A DNA stretch of 64,000 nt from Diphasiastrum complanatum (GCA_029204225.1 CM055113.1:25967462-26031461), one strand, 5' to 3'; positions 42,746 to 55,696 are shown, counted from the stretch's first letter. Numbers and translations are program-made. The notes: generated by a model not told the origin, from the sequence alone.

Positions 42746-45700
42746 TATCCACATTAAGGAGCCAATAAGCTGCCTATAAAGAGTAATGTTCGTGAAGGAT
42801 CTTTCATCCTCTTTATTGGTCACTTTTACATCATGCTCCATAGGAGTCTCTACATGCTTGCATCCATGCATGTTAAATCTATTGAGTAATGAAATGGCAT
42901 ACTATTGACAAATGAAGACATAATCTAAAGATCTAAATACTTCCATACCCAAAATGAAGTGCAAAAGCCCGAGATCTACCATCTTGAACTCTTTGGATAG
43001 ATCTAGCTTAGTTTTCTCAATACCTTCTAAATTATCTCCACTAAGTATGATATCATCAACATAAAGTAATAAAAGTACAATGTCTTTTGCACTAAATCTT
43101 ATGTACAAGGTGGGATCATACTCACTAGGAGTAAATCCAATAGAGATAAGAAAAGTATTGAGCCTTGTGTTCCAAGTTCTAGAAGCTTGTTTCAAAGCAT
43201 ACAAGCTCCTCTTGAGATGACACACCTTGTCTTCCATACCTTGCTTGATGAAGCCCTCGGGCTGCTCCATGAATATATCATCTTCCAAATGACCTTTAAG
43301 AAAGCATTTGACACATCCATTTGAAACAATAACCAATCAAAGTGAGAAGCAAGAGCAATGATTAGTCTTATGGTGACCATCTTTGCCACGGGTGCAAAGG
43401 TCTCATCATAATTTATGCCCTTTGATTGAGCATACCCCTTGGCTACAAGCCTTGCCTTGTGCTTAGAAACACTCCCATCTTGATTCAACTTGAGCTTAAA
43501 AACCCACTTACATCCAATTGCATTCCTATCCAAAGGTAAATCAACAAGCATCCAAGTATCATTCTCCATCAATGCAATGTACTCATCACAAATAGCTTGA
43601 AACCACTCCTTTGATTCTAAAGCTTCACTAACATTTGAAGGCTCTTCAAAAGATGTGATGAAGGCATAAGAAGAAGTACTTTCCTCAGCTTGCTTACCCT
43701 TGTCCTTGTATGTGAGCCTTAATGGCTCCATCCTTGACCTTGTGGATCTTCTTGGTTTGCTTGGTGTTCTTGGTTCTAGCTCCTCCTCATGGTCAATCTC
43801 CTCCTTGATCTCGGGTACCTCTCTTCCAATAGAGTGGTTAGATGAATCATCTTCAAGCTTATGCATTCTAGTCTCATAAAAAATGATATCTCTAGAAATG
43901 ACAACCTTTTGAGAAGAGGGAATGTAGATTTTGTAACCTTTGCTTGCATTGCCATAACCTACCATGATCCCCTTCATGGATGATGGAACCTCCTTGGTTC
44001 TTTTGTCTAAAGGGACATGTAGATAGCAAATACATCCAAACACCTTCAAGCTTTTGAGATTAGGCTTTTCTCCATACAATAACTCATAAGATGTTTTACC
44101 ATTTATAGAGCTACATGGAACTCTATTATATAAGAAGTTAGCACATGTGATAGCTTCTCCCCAAAAAGACTTAGGTAGGCATGCAACTAACCTTAGAGCT
44201 TTAGAACACTCACATAGTGTCCTATTTCTCCTCTTGGCCACCCCATTTTTTTGAGGAGTGTAGGGCCAAGATAACTCTTTCTTGATCCCTTCTTGATCAA
44301 AAAAGTCTTTGAATTCATGGAGATATATTCTCCTCCATTATCACTTCTAAAGAACTTGATTTTGTGATTATGATGCTTTTCAACAAAAGTCTTGAACTTT
44401 TCAAAACTCTCAAAAACATGTGCTTTAGAGGAAAGTAGATATACCCATCCATATCTTGAGTAGTCATCTATAAAGGTGACAAACATTGTAGCTCCACCAT
44501 TGTTCTTTGTGCTAGCAAAATGCACATCCGAGTGGATTAACTCAAGAAGATGACTTGTCTTTGTGATTGAACTTGAAAAAGGTAACTTGTGTGCCTTAGC
44601 CAAGGCACAATCTTCACATACCCTTTCCTCCTTTGCCAAAGATCTTGAAGGCCGAGAGCAAGCTCCTCCTTGCACATAGCTTCCATGGAGTTGGTGTTGA
44701 TGTGACCAAGCCTCTTGTGCCACAAGTCAAATGTGGTAATATTGGTCTCTTCGGCTACCATCACAACTTGGTTAGGATCTACAAAAGCATCAAGCTTAAA
44801 TAACCTCCCAAACCTTGTTCCCCTTGCTATGATCATCTCACTTTTCTTGATGTTGCATACATTAGTAGAGAACTCCACAATGAGACCATGATCTAATAGT
44901 AGCACTTTATCTTAGATTTGTCCTTCTTGGGCTTAACTTGTGATGATGAGGATGTGGATCCTCCTTGATCTCCATCATTTGCTTGCTCCATTTGGAATGC
45001 TCCTCCCTTGGTCTTTGCTTTGCCTTTGCTCTTGAAAAATAAGGCTTTGTCATCACCATCATTGATAGAGAGCCTCTCCATCCTTGATTTGATATGAGCC
45101 TTCCTACTCTCCTCGGCCATCAACACACTTTGAAGGTCTTCAATTGTAGGCAAGTTTCCCATGATGGCATAGCTTTGGACAAGGTTAGTAAAATCACTAC
45201 ATAAGCCATTAAAAACCATTTGCACAAGCTCACTCTCTTTAATAGGTTCACCAACATAAGTAGGCTCTTTTGTTCAAATCTTTTACTCTCAAAACAAATT
45301 GATGTCCACTCTCACTCCTCCCTTGGAAGCATTGAGGAACTTGGTTCTTGTAAGAAAATAAACTTGAGGTATTCTTGGACTCATAGATATTTTGAAGAGT
45401 CTCCTAAGCCTCTTGGGATAAGGTACATGCTCCTACTTCTTTGAGCAAATCATTTGCAACATTCATCTTAATACAATGGAGTGCAAGCTTGCACCTTCTC
45501 TTGTATTTAGTTGCTTCTTGTGGATGGATTGGCTCATCTTCCTCTCCATTCACAATATCCATCAAATTTTTCATGATAAGGATGGATTCCATTCTTAACT
45601 TCCAAATTGAATAATTTGAAGAGTTCAATCTATCACTAGAATCCAAAAGATAGGCACTTATGCATGCCATCTTCAATGATAAGGAGATAGATTCAAAGAA

Positions 45701-46447
45701 ACAAGATAGATTGTACAAGATATGATCACTACTAGCTATCCCACTCTCTTTGGGACCTGAGATGAATCACTCTCTGATTTCTCAACAAGATATAAGGTGA
45801 TCTTGAGCTTGACCTATCTTCAAGATCCAAACTTACTATAGATTTGATCAAACTAGTCTCCTCCTTGATCTCGACTTCACAAGAAGGGTGAATCCACCTA
45901 TACTGAACCAAAAGCACTTTATAACACACAAATGTCTTACAAATAAAGCCTCTTAAATTCAGGTTGAATCACATTGACATATTCAATCACAAACCTATCC
46001 AAAACCGAGTAGAATAGAAACACAAATTTCACTAGTTTTGCATTTCTAGATGAAAAACTCATCAAAACACTTGATCTGAACCTAAAAGGTTTTAGGACCT
46101 TAAGAAGCCTAAGAACAACCTAATTAAGCTCTCAAATGGATGATCCAAACTTCTAAAGAGTGGCGGCATTCAAATCCTTATGAAAATCTCTACTAGGAGA
46201 CATGTACTCCAAGATTCAACTCATAAGAACTTTCTAATTTGGTTTGGTTGAATGGAAATGGGTCAATCTCGGTTCTTGCAGCTATAACTCAACAAAACAA
46301 GTTCCCTTTGATCTATTATCACTCAAATGAAACCAAATTTGAAGGTACAATTACTAGATTAGCAACTAGTAGCAAGAGCAAAGCTAATACTACTCAAATC
46401 TAGGATCAAAGCTTGAGAAAATCAAATCTAAAGCTCACTTTTGATTA

Positions 46448-46460
46448 GGCTCTGATACCA
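46448..46460 (-). promoter_or_regulatory. Copia D primer-binding site
   Basis: GGCTCTGATACCA on the plus strand, complement of the initiator-Met tRNA site. Confidence 0.85.
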
Positions 46461-47154
46461 TAACAAAATTTTACAACAAATTCAATCCCAATCAATCCTA
46501 AAAGTGATGGAGGATGCACAAATAAAAAATCTAGATCCAAACTATGAGCTAGAATCAAGACTAGTTACCAAAACTAGCAAATTTGGCATTTAACTCCACA
46601 TTAGGCACATAGATTTGATCAAATGAACCAAAGTAAAGTACAGAAAGCTTCTCAAACTTGTAAAAAATTTCAGCACCTTCCAATCCAAGCAATTAATGCC
46701 TAAAAACACTCACATCCAATAGCTAGAACTCGCCACCAAAAGACAATGATGATAGAAATGGAAAAACTCGATTTTTCTTGATAATTTGATGGAGATCCCA
46801 TCATGTATTTATACATTTCAAGCTCGGATCTGAGCATATTAGGGCACCTCTGAACTTTTCATACCCTAACCCTAATATCTAACCTAATAGTTCATTGGAT
46901 CCACCCTAACTTGGGGTCAAGATCTCGAGATCCAAAAACAATGAAAAACATGTTATTTTTAGATCCTAGAATTTCTCTAGCCTATCCAAACACATTTTTG
47001 CCGCATTTCAAAGATGTTATCACAATGTATAATGAGGAATGAACTTATTGGAAAGCATCCTATGTGATTTGGCACGTGTGGCATCTATTTACATGGCCAT
47101 CTTGCCAAGTACAATGCATGTGACCAAAAATATAGAATTGTGAAATTTCAATAT
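46461..47154 (-). repeat. Copia D 5' LTR (about 694 bp)
   Basis: Bounded by the primer-binding site on one side. On the other it ends at the point (TATTGAAATTTCACA on the minus strand) where the plus-strand copy at 47738 also begins. Confidence 0.75.
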
Positions 47155-47354
47155 TCTGATGATGAAAGTTGTGGTGGTAGTGATATTCGTAGATGATATG
47201 GATTATATAACAGACATGGAAGTAGATACAAATGTTGTGTCAAGAGAAGTGGATGATGGAATGTGGATGATGTGGATGTAGGAGTGGTTGAAGGAGAAGA
47301 CTGATTTCCCAATGCCTGTACTGCCCCCTCCTTAAGGATCTTCATCTCCCCGGT
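47155..47354. other. Spacer between head-to-head copia D pieces
   Basis: Purine-rich GGATGATG-type DNA; nothing recognised. Confidence 0.4.
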
Positions 47355-48313
47355 GCTCTCTTTCATCAATCGAGGCCGAGTACAAGGCTCTAACAACCAC
47401 AACCAAGGAAGTACTATGGATCAAGAGGTTGCTTGAGGAGCTCAAAATGATCAGATCAGGTGTCATTCCACTCATCTACAATGACAACATCTCAGCCCAA
47501 CACCTAGCATCCAATCCAATCTACCATGCAAGGAGCAAACACATAGAGATTGCTCACCACTTTGTAAGAGAAAAGGTCCAAGCTAAGGAGGTCTCATTGG
47601 AGCATGTTTCAAGTGAAGAATGCGTAGCTGATGTATTGAATAAGCCTCTTCAAAAAGAATGCTTTTTTGAAGCTTAGATCAGCCCTTGGCTTAGTTAGTA
47701 AAGCTATGTTATCATCTAGCTAGATTGTGAGGACGAGTATTGAAATTTCACAGTTCTAGCTTGACCATTTTTGGTCACATGCATTGTACTTGGCAAGATG
47801 GCCATGTAAATAGATGCCACACGTGCCAAATCACATAGGATGCTTTCCAATAAGGTCATTCCTCATATTACATTGTGATAGCATCTTTGAAATAAGGCAA
47901 AAATGTGTTTGGATAGGCTAGAGAAATTCTAGGATCTAAAAATATCATGTTTTTCATTGTTTTTGGATCTCGAGATCTTGACCCCAAGTTAGGGTGGATC
48001 CAATGATCTATTAGGTTAGATATTAGGGTTAAGGTATGAAAAATTCAGAGGTGCCCTAATATGCTTAGATCCGAGCTTGAAATGTATAAATACATGATGG
48101 GATCTCCATCAAATTATCAAGAAAAATCGAATTTTTCCACTTCTATCATCATTGTCTTTTGGTGGCGAGTTCTAGCTATTGGATGTGAGTGTTTTTATGC
48201 ATTAGTTGCTTGGATTGGAAGGTGTTGAACTTGTTTACAGGTCTGAGAAGCTTGCTGTACTTTACTTTGGTTCATTTGATCAAATCTATGTGCCTAATGT
48301 GGAGTTAAATGCC
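47355..48313 (+). mobile_element. Copia D-type RNase H end and LTR, plus strand
   Basis: RNase H C-terminal region (about 47355-47700; EAEYKALTTTTKEVLW, HARSKHIEIAHHFVRE), a purine tract, then an LTR from 47738 that matches the minus-strand D LTR until about 48313. The two LTRs therefore form an inverted pair about 0.6 kb apart. This is either a second, truncated element or a displaced part of D. Broken. Confidence 0.8.
47738..48313 (+). repeat. Copia D LTR, plus-strand partial copy
   Basis: About 575 bp match the inverse of 46570-47154, with small differences. The last part of the LTR is absent. Confidence 0.8.
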
Positions 48314-50800
48314 TCACCGTGGGATCAACATAGGAGAGGAGATAACTTAGCAGGATGCAGCACTTCCAGTATCGTGCTGCTACGAGAATGGTTGCACATG
48401 TCTCAAACTCTGTTCTAACTAATGATCCCAGACACGTTCTATCAACCAAACCATGTCCTCACAGCTAATAGAGGGTTTCCAAGCCTCTAGAGATATAGCT
48501 GATGAAGGGGTATACGATTGTTCTTAGTTTTATTCATAAGATTTGTCTTTTTTCAATACAAGACTAGCACCCGAACTCAAACTGTATGCAAAAGGATGAT
48601 ACCTGGAGTTCAGTAGACGGTTCCTCCTCCAATCGGCCCATCAAGAAATTTGAGACCCGAGAAGGTTCTTTTCTTGGACGACTCCATCTTTTGACAATGA
48701 TGTTGCTCCAGTGTTAGGGAAAGCCGGCATTCTTAAGGAATGGAACCGGCATCTTTTCCCAAAAACCGACAACTACAAAATTTTGCAGGATTTTTTACGT
48801 GATAAATTTGAGATTTTATAGAGAAAAACCGGCAAATAGAAGCATATCCCCTGTTAGTAGCCGATAAACTCCTCGTATGGGATTTTTGAGGAAACCTCAA
48901 AAAAGTTTCCCCAACAATGTCAGGCTCAAGGTATGATGGTCTAAAATGATTGACAATGTATCTTTCTCTCTCAACTCTTTGAAGTGCGATGGGTTGCAGG
49001 GTCAAATTGTAGAAATACTCATTTCCTTCATCTCTTTGAAATGCGATGGAAGGCCAGAAAGGTGAAGGAAAGTTGATGTCAAATGCCTCTCTGGTAGCGA
49101 TGGTCAGACATGAATAGACTGACTTCTGAGCAGAGACTTCTTCATGAAAAATATTTCTCTGTCAGCGATGGAACAGAAGGAACAAATTTTCTCTGTCAGC
49201 GATGGAACAGAAGGAACAAACTTTCTCTGTCAACGATGGAACAGAAGGTTTAGAGATCTTTTGCCAGAAAAATGCGTTGGACAAACTGCAAAGCACAAGG
49301 TCCGTAGCAGTGAGTTACAATTTTTTCAGTATGAATCACTGGCAGTGATGGCTGTAACATTCATCGATGAATTCTTCATTCTCAAAGAAGGAGTTGCAAC
49401 TGTGCACAGCGATGGCTTTGTCAAGCAGCGATGGCCTTTTCTTTTCATACATAAATCTGAGAAGTTTTTCAGCTCAGAGCTGTCTCTGTTGTGAACTCAA
49501 TAATCACTTTGAGGTGCGATCAATAGTAGCCAATGGCTGTCTCAGTACTATGCTCAGAATCTGACAGATTTAGCAAACGTGTTTTGCCTCAAAACCCAAC
49601 GAAGTGCTGCTCAGTGGTTGATTCTTGTCTCAAAGAAGTGTGATGGAAGGCAGAATCAAATTGCCCATTCATTTTATGTGAAGGAATAAAATGTTTAGTC
49701 TGTCTGCGATGCAAAACAGAGGCAGAATAACATACATTGTTTATGTAATCAAGAAGCATTCACAGATGCTCTGTCTCTCTGCAATGGAAGACAGAAGCAG
49801 ATTGAAAACTCATGGAATGAGAATCTTCTTCAAATACCCCTCTGGTAGTGATGGTTCAGAACTGGATTGTAGCTTTGAATTCATGATGATCCATTCTCAG
49901 AGGTGAAAAAGTAACTGGAGCAACCAATGTTCAGAATCCTCTTATAATTGTAGATGTTCTCTTGGATCAGGGTCGATATTTCAAATAGGTACTATGGCAC
50001 TCTGCTCACCAAATCCTTCACATTAACACTCAATAGAACACATGAGAGTCATCTTGGAAGACTCTCTCTACACTTTGATGCAAGCATTCCAATACTACTC
50101 AAAAGAGATACAATTGGATGACCTTGATAGGTAACTGCTCGCTCTCATGAATGACTCAATGATGAATGATGGAAACTTCTCTTGAGTCCTTACACAACTA
50201 TTCCCATTTTTCACAAGTATACACTCAAGAAGCTAAATCACAATGCACTTATCAAGGGTGGGATATTGGTCTCACATCTTCTCTCTTAAGAATAGTACTC
50301 TGAAGATAGGACATTGTAACTCTCTACACATATACTCCTCACATAATCCTTCAAGAAAATGAAGTTCCAAATTGATCAAATAACTCTCAAAAGCTAGTAG
50401 TCTCAAAAGGTAGTAATCCCAAAAAGTAGTAATCTCTCAAACGAGTAACGTCAAACTTGTAACTCTCATCATTTTCCATCTCTCTCACACACACACATAT
50501 ATCTCTTCCAAAAGATCATCCAATTGCATTTTTCTCAAGAAAACCTCCAAGTATATATAGGGGATGAGGAGGGCTTGCCACTTTGGAATGATGCCAAAGA
50601 GGTGGTTAGCTCATGATCATATAGCAATAACTCTCTTAAATAGGCCCATGTGCTTCCATTATGTATCTCAATTAAGTATGCACTAAGGCCTTGCATTTCA
50701 TTGGACCAAGCTTTGACTTGGTATCTTTAGACTTGCCCAATTTTTCACATTCCATTTTCTCATTGAAAGGTAGGACCCATTGACCCAAGTCAAGAGCCTT
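48314..50800. other. Unassigned DNA with a degenerate GCGATGG repeat zone
   Basis: No gene recognised. From about 48970 to 49870 a motif like CTCTG(T/G)(C/T)AGCGATGG...CAGAAGG recurs at irregular spacing, with one clean tandem patch (49154-49249). Further right the DNA is AT-rich; a TATATATAGGGG site at about 50555 could be a promoter or LTR remnant but has no gene next to it. Confidence 0.45.
49154..49249 (+). repeat. 34-bp tandem repeat, 2.8 copies
   Basis: Units start at 49154, 49188 and 49222 with the core TCTCTGTCAGCGATGGAACA followed by GAAGGAACAAA; only a few mismatches. Confidence 0.9.
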
Positions 50801-51279
50801 TAAGATTGTGGTCTACTTTCGTCTCTTATACAAGGAAGGGGAGACCTTTCTTTTCTTTTCTTTTTTCTTTTTTTCATTTTGCTAAGTTGAAATATTCTAT
50901 AGCACTTGCGGTGGGTCACACCTGTTTAGGACTACCCTTGTCTCTGGAGGGCTTGTCTTTCAAGGTCTTGACCTTTGTCCCCAATATCAATTTGAGTGCC
51001 CGAACTGTCATTGCTCCCCTTAGATTGGCTTTGTCGGCTTGTTGGTGATTGTCACAAGGACCTTTGTCGATGCTCTTGTGTCAATTTTCTTCATCTCTCT
51101 CCGGTCTCAGATTTCTTTTTGGGCTTCAAGGAAAGGGACGTCCTGCAAAATCTCAGATATCTTCTTATATTAATAAAAACCCGAGGTTACATTGATGAAA
51201 TCAAGCGTTCAACATCCGAAATAAAATTTAATAGCCAATTCTAAGGCTAATTTTATTCAAAGACTCTGTCGTTCTTTTT
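50801..51279. other. Unassigned DNA with a pyrimidine tract
   Basis: Contains a TTCTTTTC-type tract at about 50847-50880. No gene recognised. Confidence 0.4.
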
Positions 51280-52560
51280 GGGCAAACTGGGACCCCTTCG
51301 GCATGGGCTATACTGGCCAAATTTGTTGATCCAGAGCAGCTTCCTTCCACCTTAGATTGATCAAGATAGATAGTGAGTACAAGAGACAATTTCGAGTACG
51401 CTTTTGATGATTTTAAAGTGAGGGTTTGGCAGAGGAGTCTTTGGCAAGTTCAATGGAAGCATCAATCATGTATATAAAGAGGAAAGTCAGGTGTGATTTC
51501 ACTACACCCTTAGTAGGTTTATGAAGCCACATAAAGAAAGCATTCATCTGATTTTGAAGGGAAGCATCGAAAAAAAATTTAGCAAAATTATTCATTATGA
51601 ACCAGATGGCGTGGTCAAACCAGATGATAGAGGAACTATTTTTGCATTTTTCACCACATCTACATTTGAATAAAGGTCTTTTCTAGTTCTAGATCCTGGC
51701 TTGGTATAAATTCATTCTATTAAAGCTAGTTTCAAAATAGCCTCTAGTTCTAGCCCAAGTTTGCTCAGAGGGACAACGAGAAGGTTCAAATTTGTTCATA
51801 CGAATAATGGTGTCGAAGGCTACATGGGTCTCAAGAGAAGGATTTTTATGCAAGGTGACTAACTTGCAGAATTGTATCTCTTTTTCTGTAAGACGAATCA
51901 TCATGATCCAAAGATCAATAGGAATGGGTGCAAGGAAGTTGACAGATGGAAGATTCCAAAGTTTATAAGACGTAAGAGTAGATTTGTATTCAATGATTCT
52001 ACTGGGGTTAAAAAGAACCTTACAACTTTTAAATTGGCAAAAATCATAAGAAGAAAGGTCACCAATGTCGCAAATGTCTTGGAAAAAGATCTCCAATTAA
52101 GAGGCACTATCCTCTCAAGGTCATCGGTAAAGACAAGAGGGTGCGGTGAAAGAAGCGCATCAAAGACAGAAGGGAAAATTACAGTAGGTGTGATACCATT
52201 TTCATTTTCCAGGCACATGAACACTTTCCTAATGCGTAAATTCTAGAACATTTCTTCTTCTTCGAATCTTTCGACAAAATCATTGAGACGACTACAAAGA
52301 TTTTCCACTAACTCGGAGTATCTTTCTTCTTAACAAACTCAAGATAAATCTTAACCCAGTCAATAGTGTCAAGCAGATCAATAAGATAGAGAATCTTATC
52401 CTCAGGTTCGGCAGAAGAACAAGTGGCCCTATCAATATCAATGATAAAATTGTGCATTTCAATGGCCTTTCTCATACAACAAGTCAAAGTCAGAACAAAA
52501 TGGTTAGGCGGAGAAAGGGGCTCCCCATAACCCAAAAAAACAGCATCCTGAAACCACCAT
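51280..52560 (-). pseudogene. Unrecognised broken coding region
   Basis: Long coding-like stretches follow each other on the minus strand. First MGYGEPLSPPNHFVLTL near 52535, then CLENENGITPTVIFPSVFDA near 52215, LSPHPLVFTDDLERIV, SRIIEYKSTLTSYKLWNLP near 52000, FLAPIPIDLWIMMIRLTEKE, and finally WLHKPTKGVVKSHLTFLFIY near 51520. Composition is protein-like throughout, but the reading passes through several frames and stops, so the gene is decayed or has unseen introns. I do not recognise the family. The left end (51326-51423) recurs at 54899-54998, so parts are repeated in the genome. It could be a host pseudogene or an unfamiliar mobile-element gene. Confidence 0.45.
51326..51423 (+). repeat. 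About 98-bp dispersed repeat, copy 1
   Basis: Direct match to 54899-54998 with a few mismatches and a small indel (TTGATCCAGAGC...TTTTAAAGTGAG). Confidence 0.8.
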
Positions 52561-53640
52561 GTGGACTAAATCATGCAACAGACCTTTGTTAGCTTATGAA
52601 TGGGATATAAGGTAAAAGCTTCAGTACTATCCCAACCAAGGAATAGTCGGATTTACACCACCAGGATGCATAAAGAGAGATACAAGACTGCACTTAGTTC
52701 CTCTTGACAAAGCAATACTGATGCTCTTTAAAGCTTTTATTCAAAATCCAACAAGGTAAAACACAGCTGAAAAGTAAAATACAGTACTAGAAAGCAAAAA
52801 AAGCATAGCCACTTTCAAGACGTTCAGCTGATACCTGCCACCATCCCACAAAACAAAATCGCTCAAGTCAGTTTAGTGAGGAAGACAGGTGTCATGGCTA
52901 ACCGACAGTTCTTATTTATGTCCAAAATAAGTTATACTACTTAACAGCATTGAATAGCATTTCAGAACGTAGTCCAGTCTTCCGAAACAAACGATGTTTT
53001 AGCGATAGGTAAGCCGTTATATCACCGTATCAGGACGAGTGCCATACTGATCAGCTCATGGGAAATTGGTCCATATCAGCTCGTTTTATGCATAGAAGAG
53101 TATGAAAAGTTTTAACCGTTAAAGTTTTACTTAGCCAAAAGACTTGGTGTGGACAGGTTTGCTGGTATCAGAGCAAATCCATGCTATACTGACCCAAGTT
53201 ACCCTTACAGATTGAGGTATGTCACGCAGTACTATCCATACTCCTGAGCATATCCATGCTTTCCAGTTGTATCTAACCAAAGGTCTAAAGTGACACTTGA
53301 TAGGGGGATTACTTAGTAAGTGATTTCCAATGTGCTTACTAGGCATTAGGGCAGATCCGTGCCATTCTAACCCTTTCATAATGACAACGCATCTTACGCA
53401 TTTTCATGCTATCAGAGATCGTATTATTGGAGTCCTTTCCATGAAGTTTATTGACCAAGATTTCTTTGAAAATTAGTTAATAATAGTGTCTTTTACTTAA
53501 GTCGTTTCCTTTTGTAGAACGGAAGAAGCATAGTGAAGAACCATAGCAAGGGTTTTTTTTTAAACTACTTAACTCGTTCGTGTGTTGTAGCATTTGCATC
53601 TAAATTGATAACGAGAACTCATACCTGAATGTTTGCAGAC
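52561..53640. other. Unassigned DNA with an isolated primer-binding-site-like sequence
   Basis: No gene recognised. TGGTATCAGAGCA at 53163-53175 is a typical tRNA primer site and suggests that the preceding few hundred bases are a worn LTR, but no partner LTR or element proteins were found. Confidence 0.4.
53163..53175 (+). promoter_or_regulatory. Relict LTR-element primer-binding site
   Basis: TGGTATCAGAGCA, the same 13 bases as the copia C and E sites. No element was recognised around it, so this may be all that remains. Confidence 0.5.
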
Positions 53641-53904
53641 GAGGCTTCCTTAGATGCTACGATAGTTGTTTTTCCTTGAAAGTACCATCTTTCTATCATA
53701 GCGACAACAAATATGGTTTTTTTAGTTATGTTTTCAGAGTTGAAGGGCATTTAAGTAACGTAAGCAGAATGTATTTTTTGTTTAATAAAGTCTCAGTAGA
53801 AAGGGTACCTTATATACAAGAATGTATGAATTATAATTTGAGAGGTTCCAAAGATAAACAGATGCACGATACAACTTATATGAAATGGAAAGGATGGTAG
53901 ATTT

Positions 53905-54108
53905 ATGGCCACAAACGATTGTCAATGTAATCATCCTCCCAAAGGGCCCGTGGATATTCTTGAGGAGGAAACAGACCATTATAAAGAGCATAATAGCCTA
54001 ATTTTGAAGTCCCCAACAAGACATATGAGATGTCTAAAGGTTGCATTCACAAGAGACAACAAACTAAATGGCCTAAAGTCTCATGACTAACACAAATTGT
54101 TACAAGTT
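53905..54108 (+). pseudogene. Probable CACTA transposase remnant
   Basis: The frame ends TRDNKLNGLKSHD, a stop, then HKLLQ. GLKSHD.H.LLQ is a hallmark of TNP2-type CACTA transposases and matches the GLKSHNW block at about 40130 in this window. The rest of the frame is not clearly similar. It is a short, stop-containing remnant. Confidence 0.45.
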
Positions 54109-54402
54109 AGCATGTTATTTATTGCCATAAATGTGTTTATAGCCTTGATCGGTGGATCTCAATGACAACATTATTTCATCTATATAGTTCATGCTCACCT
54201 TGGTGTTAAGAGAATTTATGCTAGAAGATGTTAGGATTGCAATCTACAGTTGTTTATAATCAATGTGGATCACATTATCTTCTAGAGTAACTTGAGATAA
54301 TGTAATTGAAGATAGTGACATAGGTAACAAGCATATCTAATTATTGTTTAATTTTCCATGTACTTATTGTTGGATTTATATCCCCCCTCCCTTGTTTTAT
54401 TT

Positions 54403-54424
54403 CTCTCTCTCTCTCTCTCTCTCC
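54403..54424 (+). repeat. CT microsatellite
   Basis: About eleven CT units. Confidence 0.9.
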
Positions 54425-54898
54425 CTGTCTCCCTACAATTTTCTTTGCTTGCTGGAGAAACAGAGAAACTCCCAATTTTTAACCTAGATCCATTCAATTG
54501 TCGAACAATCGGCATATCATCAAATTATCAAATGAAATCTATCGATCTGTGACCGGCCACTTACGACTTCTTACGAAGTCTTCTTATGGGATTTTTATGA
54601 GTACCTATGACTATCAGCCACGTATGACTATGACGTTTGACGGCCTATTACAAATCCAACCCTCTAGTGTTTGAACATGCATTTTAATACAAAGACTAAG
54701 TACATTGTCAACCAATTCTCGATCTGACAAGGCACTTCAAGCAAGTGCAATAAACTCTGTCATGATCTGTTGTGGGCCATCGTATACTGACTGATCCAAT
54801 GCCTTGTAAACAGATTTTCAATGCAAAGATTGCATATATATCTCATAAGTAGCAATCTCTTACCCAATTGTCAATCTTCATTATTTATAGATAAGAAA

Positions 54899-54998
54899 TT
54901 GATCCAGAGCGGCTTCCTTCCACCTTAGATTGTTCAAGATAGAGAGTGAGTACAAGAAGAGACAGTTTCAAGTACGCTTTTGACAATTTTAAAGTGAG
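54899..54998 (+). repeat. About 100-bp dispersed repeat, copy 2
   Basis: Matches 51326-51423, which forms the 3' end of the unrecognised coding region there. Confidence 0.8.
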
Positions 54999-55696
54999 AA
55001 TCAAGTAAAATCAGTTGTCATCTTTGTCACGATACAGTTGATTTGGACATATTAGGTGTACTTCATGCACCGAGGAATCACTCATCAAAGCCTGATGGTT
55101 CGAACATAGTTCCTTCTCTGTTGAGTTTCTTTGCATTCCCTTTGACTCGACTACACATGTTCTCTCCCCAACACTTCATCCAACGAGATCAATGGGACAA
55201 GACAGAACTCAACAATAGTGGCAACGTACCTATAAGGTAGTTTTTAGTTGATCATAGTCTATTAGTATCATTTATTTGTCATGTTTGATCTCATTAATAT
55301 TATCAATACAAGCATCATCCATAGCCGATCGATGTTTTCTTCTAGAGTGATTTATGAAAACATTGAAAGGCTTTGTAAGCCAAAGGTTAAGGCCTAGGGC
55401 ATCATGGTGGAAGGGTGGCTAGTGCAAGAATTCATAGTCTCTATCATGGAGTTCCTTGCCCATACAGATCATTATATTCCTCATGTTTGGGATACAAAGG
55501 ATGATTTGTGTCTTTTTGTGGAAGTTCCTCAAGAAAATGAAATGATAAAGAGAATGAGTTAACCTTTAGGGAGAAGGTGAATAAGTTTTGCATTCTTAAT
55601 AGTCGAGAAATGTAAAAGTGAACATTAAGATATGAAGAAACCAAAACTCATAGAATAACTGGTCAAGCCACATTTAGGAGAGAGCATAGAAGAAAA

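Larger units (their letters stand above)
42746..47154 (-). mobile_element. Copia family D fossil, 5' LTR through reverse transcriptase
   Basis: Minus-strand element with an LTR (47154-46461), a primer-binding site (46460-46448), a leader, gag (starting near 45690), a zinc-knuckle region, integrase, and reverse transcriptase with YVDD (near 43050-43060) and FAPVAKMVTIRL blocks. Homology ends near 42746. It is related to B and C at protein level. Broken, with several disabling changes. RNase H and a 3' LTR are not found on this strand; related pieces lie at 47355-48313 on the plus strand. Confidence 0.85.
54109..55696. other. Unassigned intergenic DNA
   Basis: Holds a CT microsatellite (54403-54424) and the second copy of the 98-bp repeat (54899-54998). 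No gene recognised. Confidence 0.45.
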
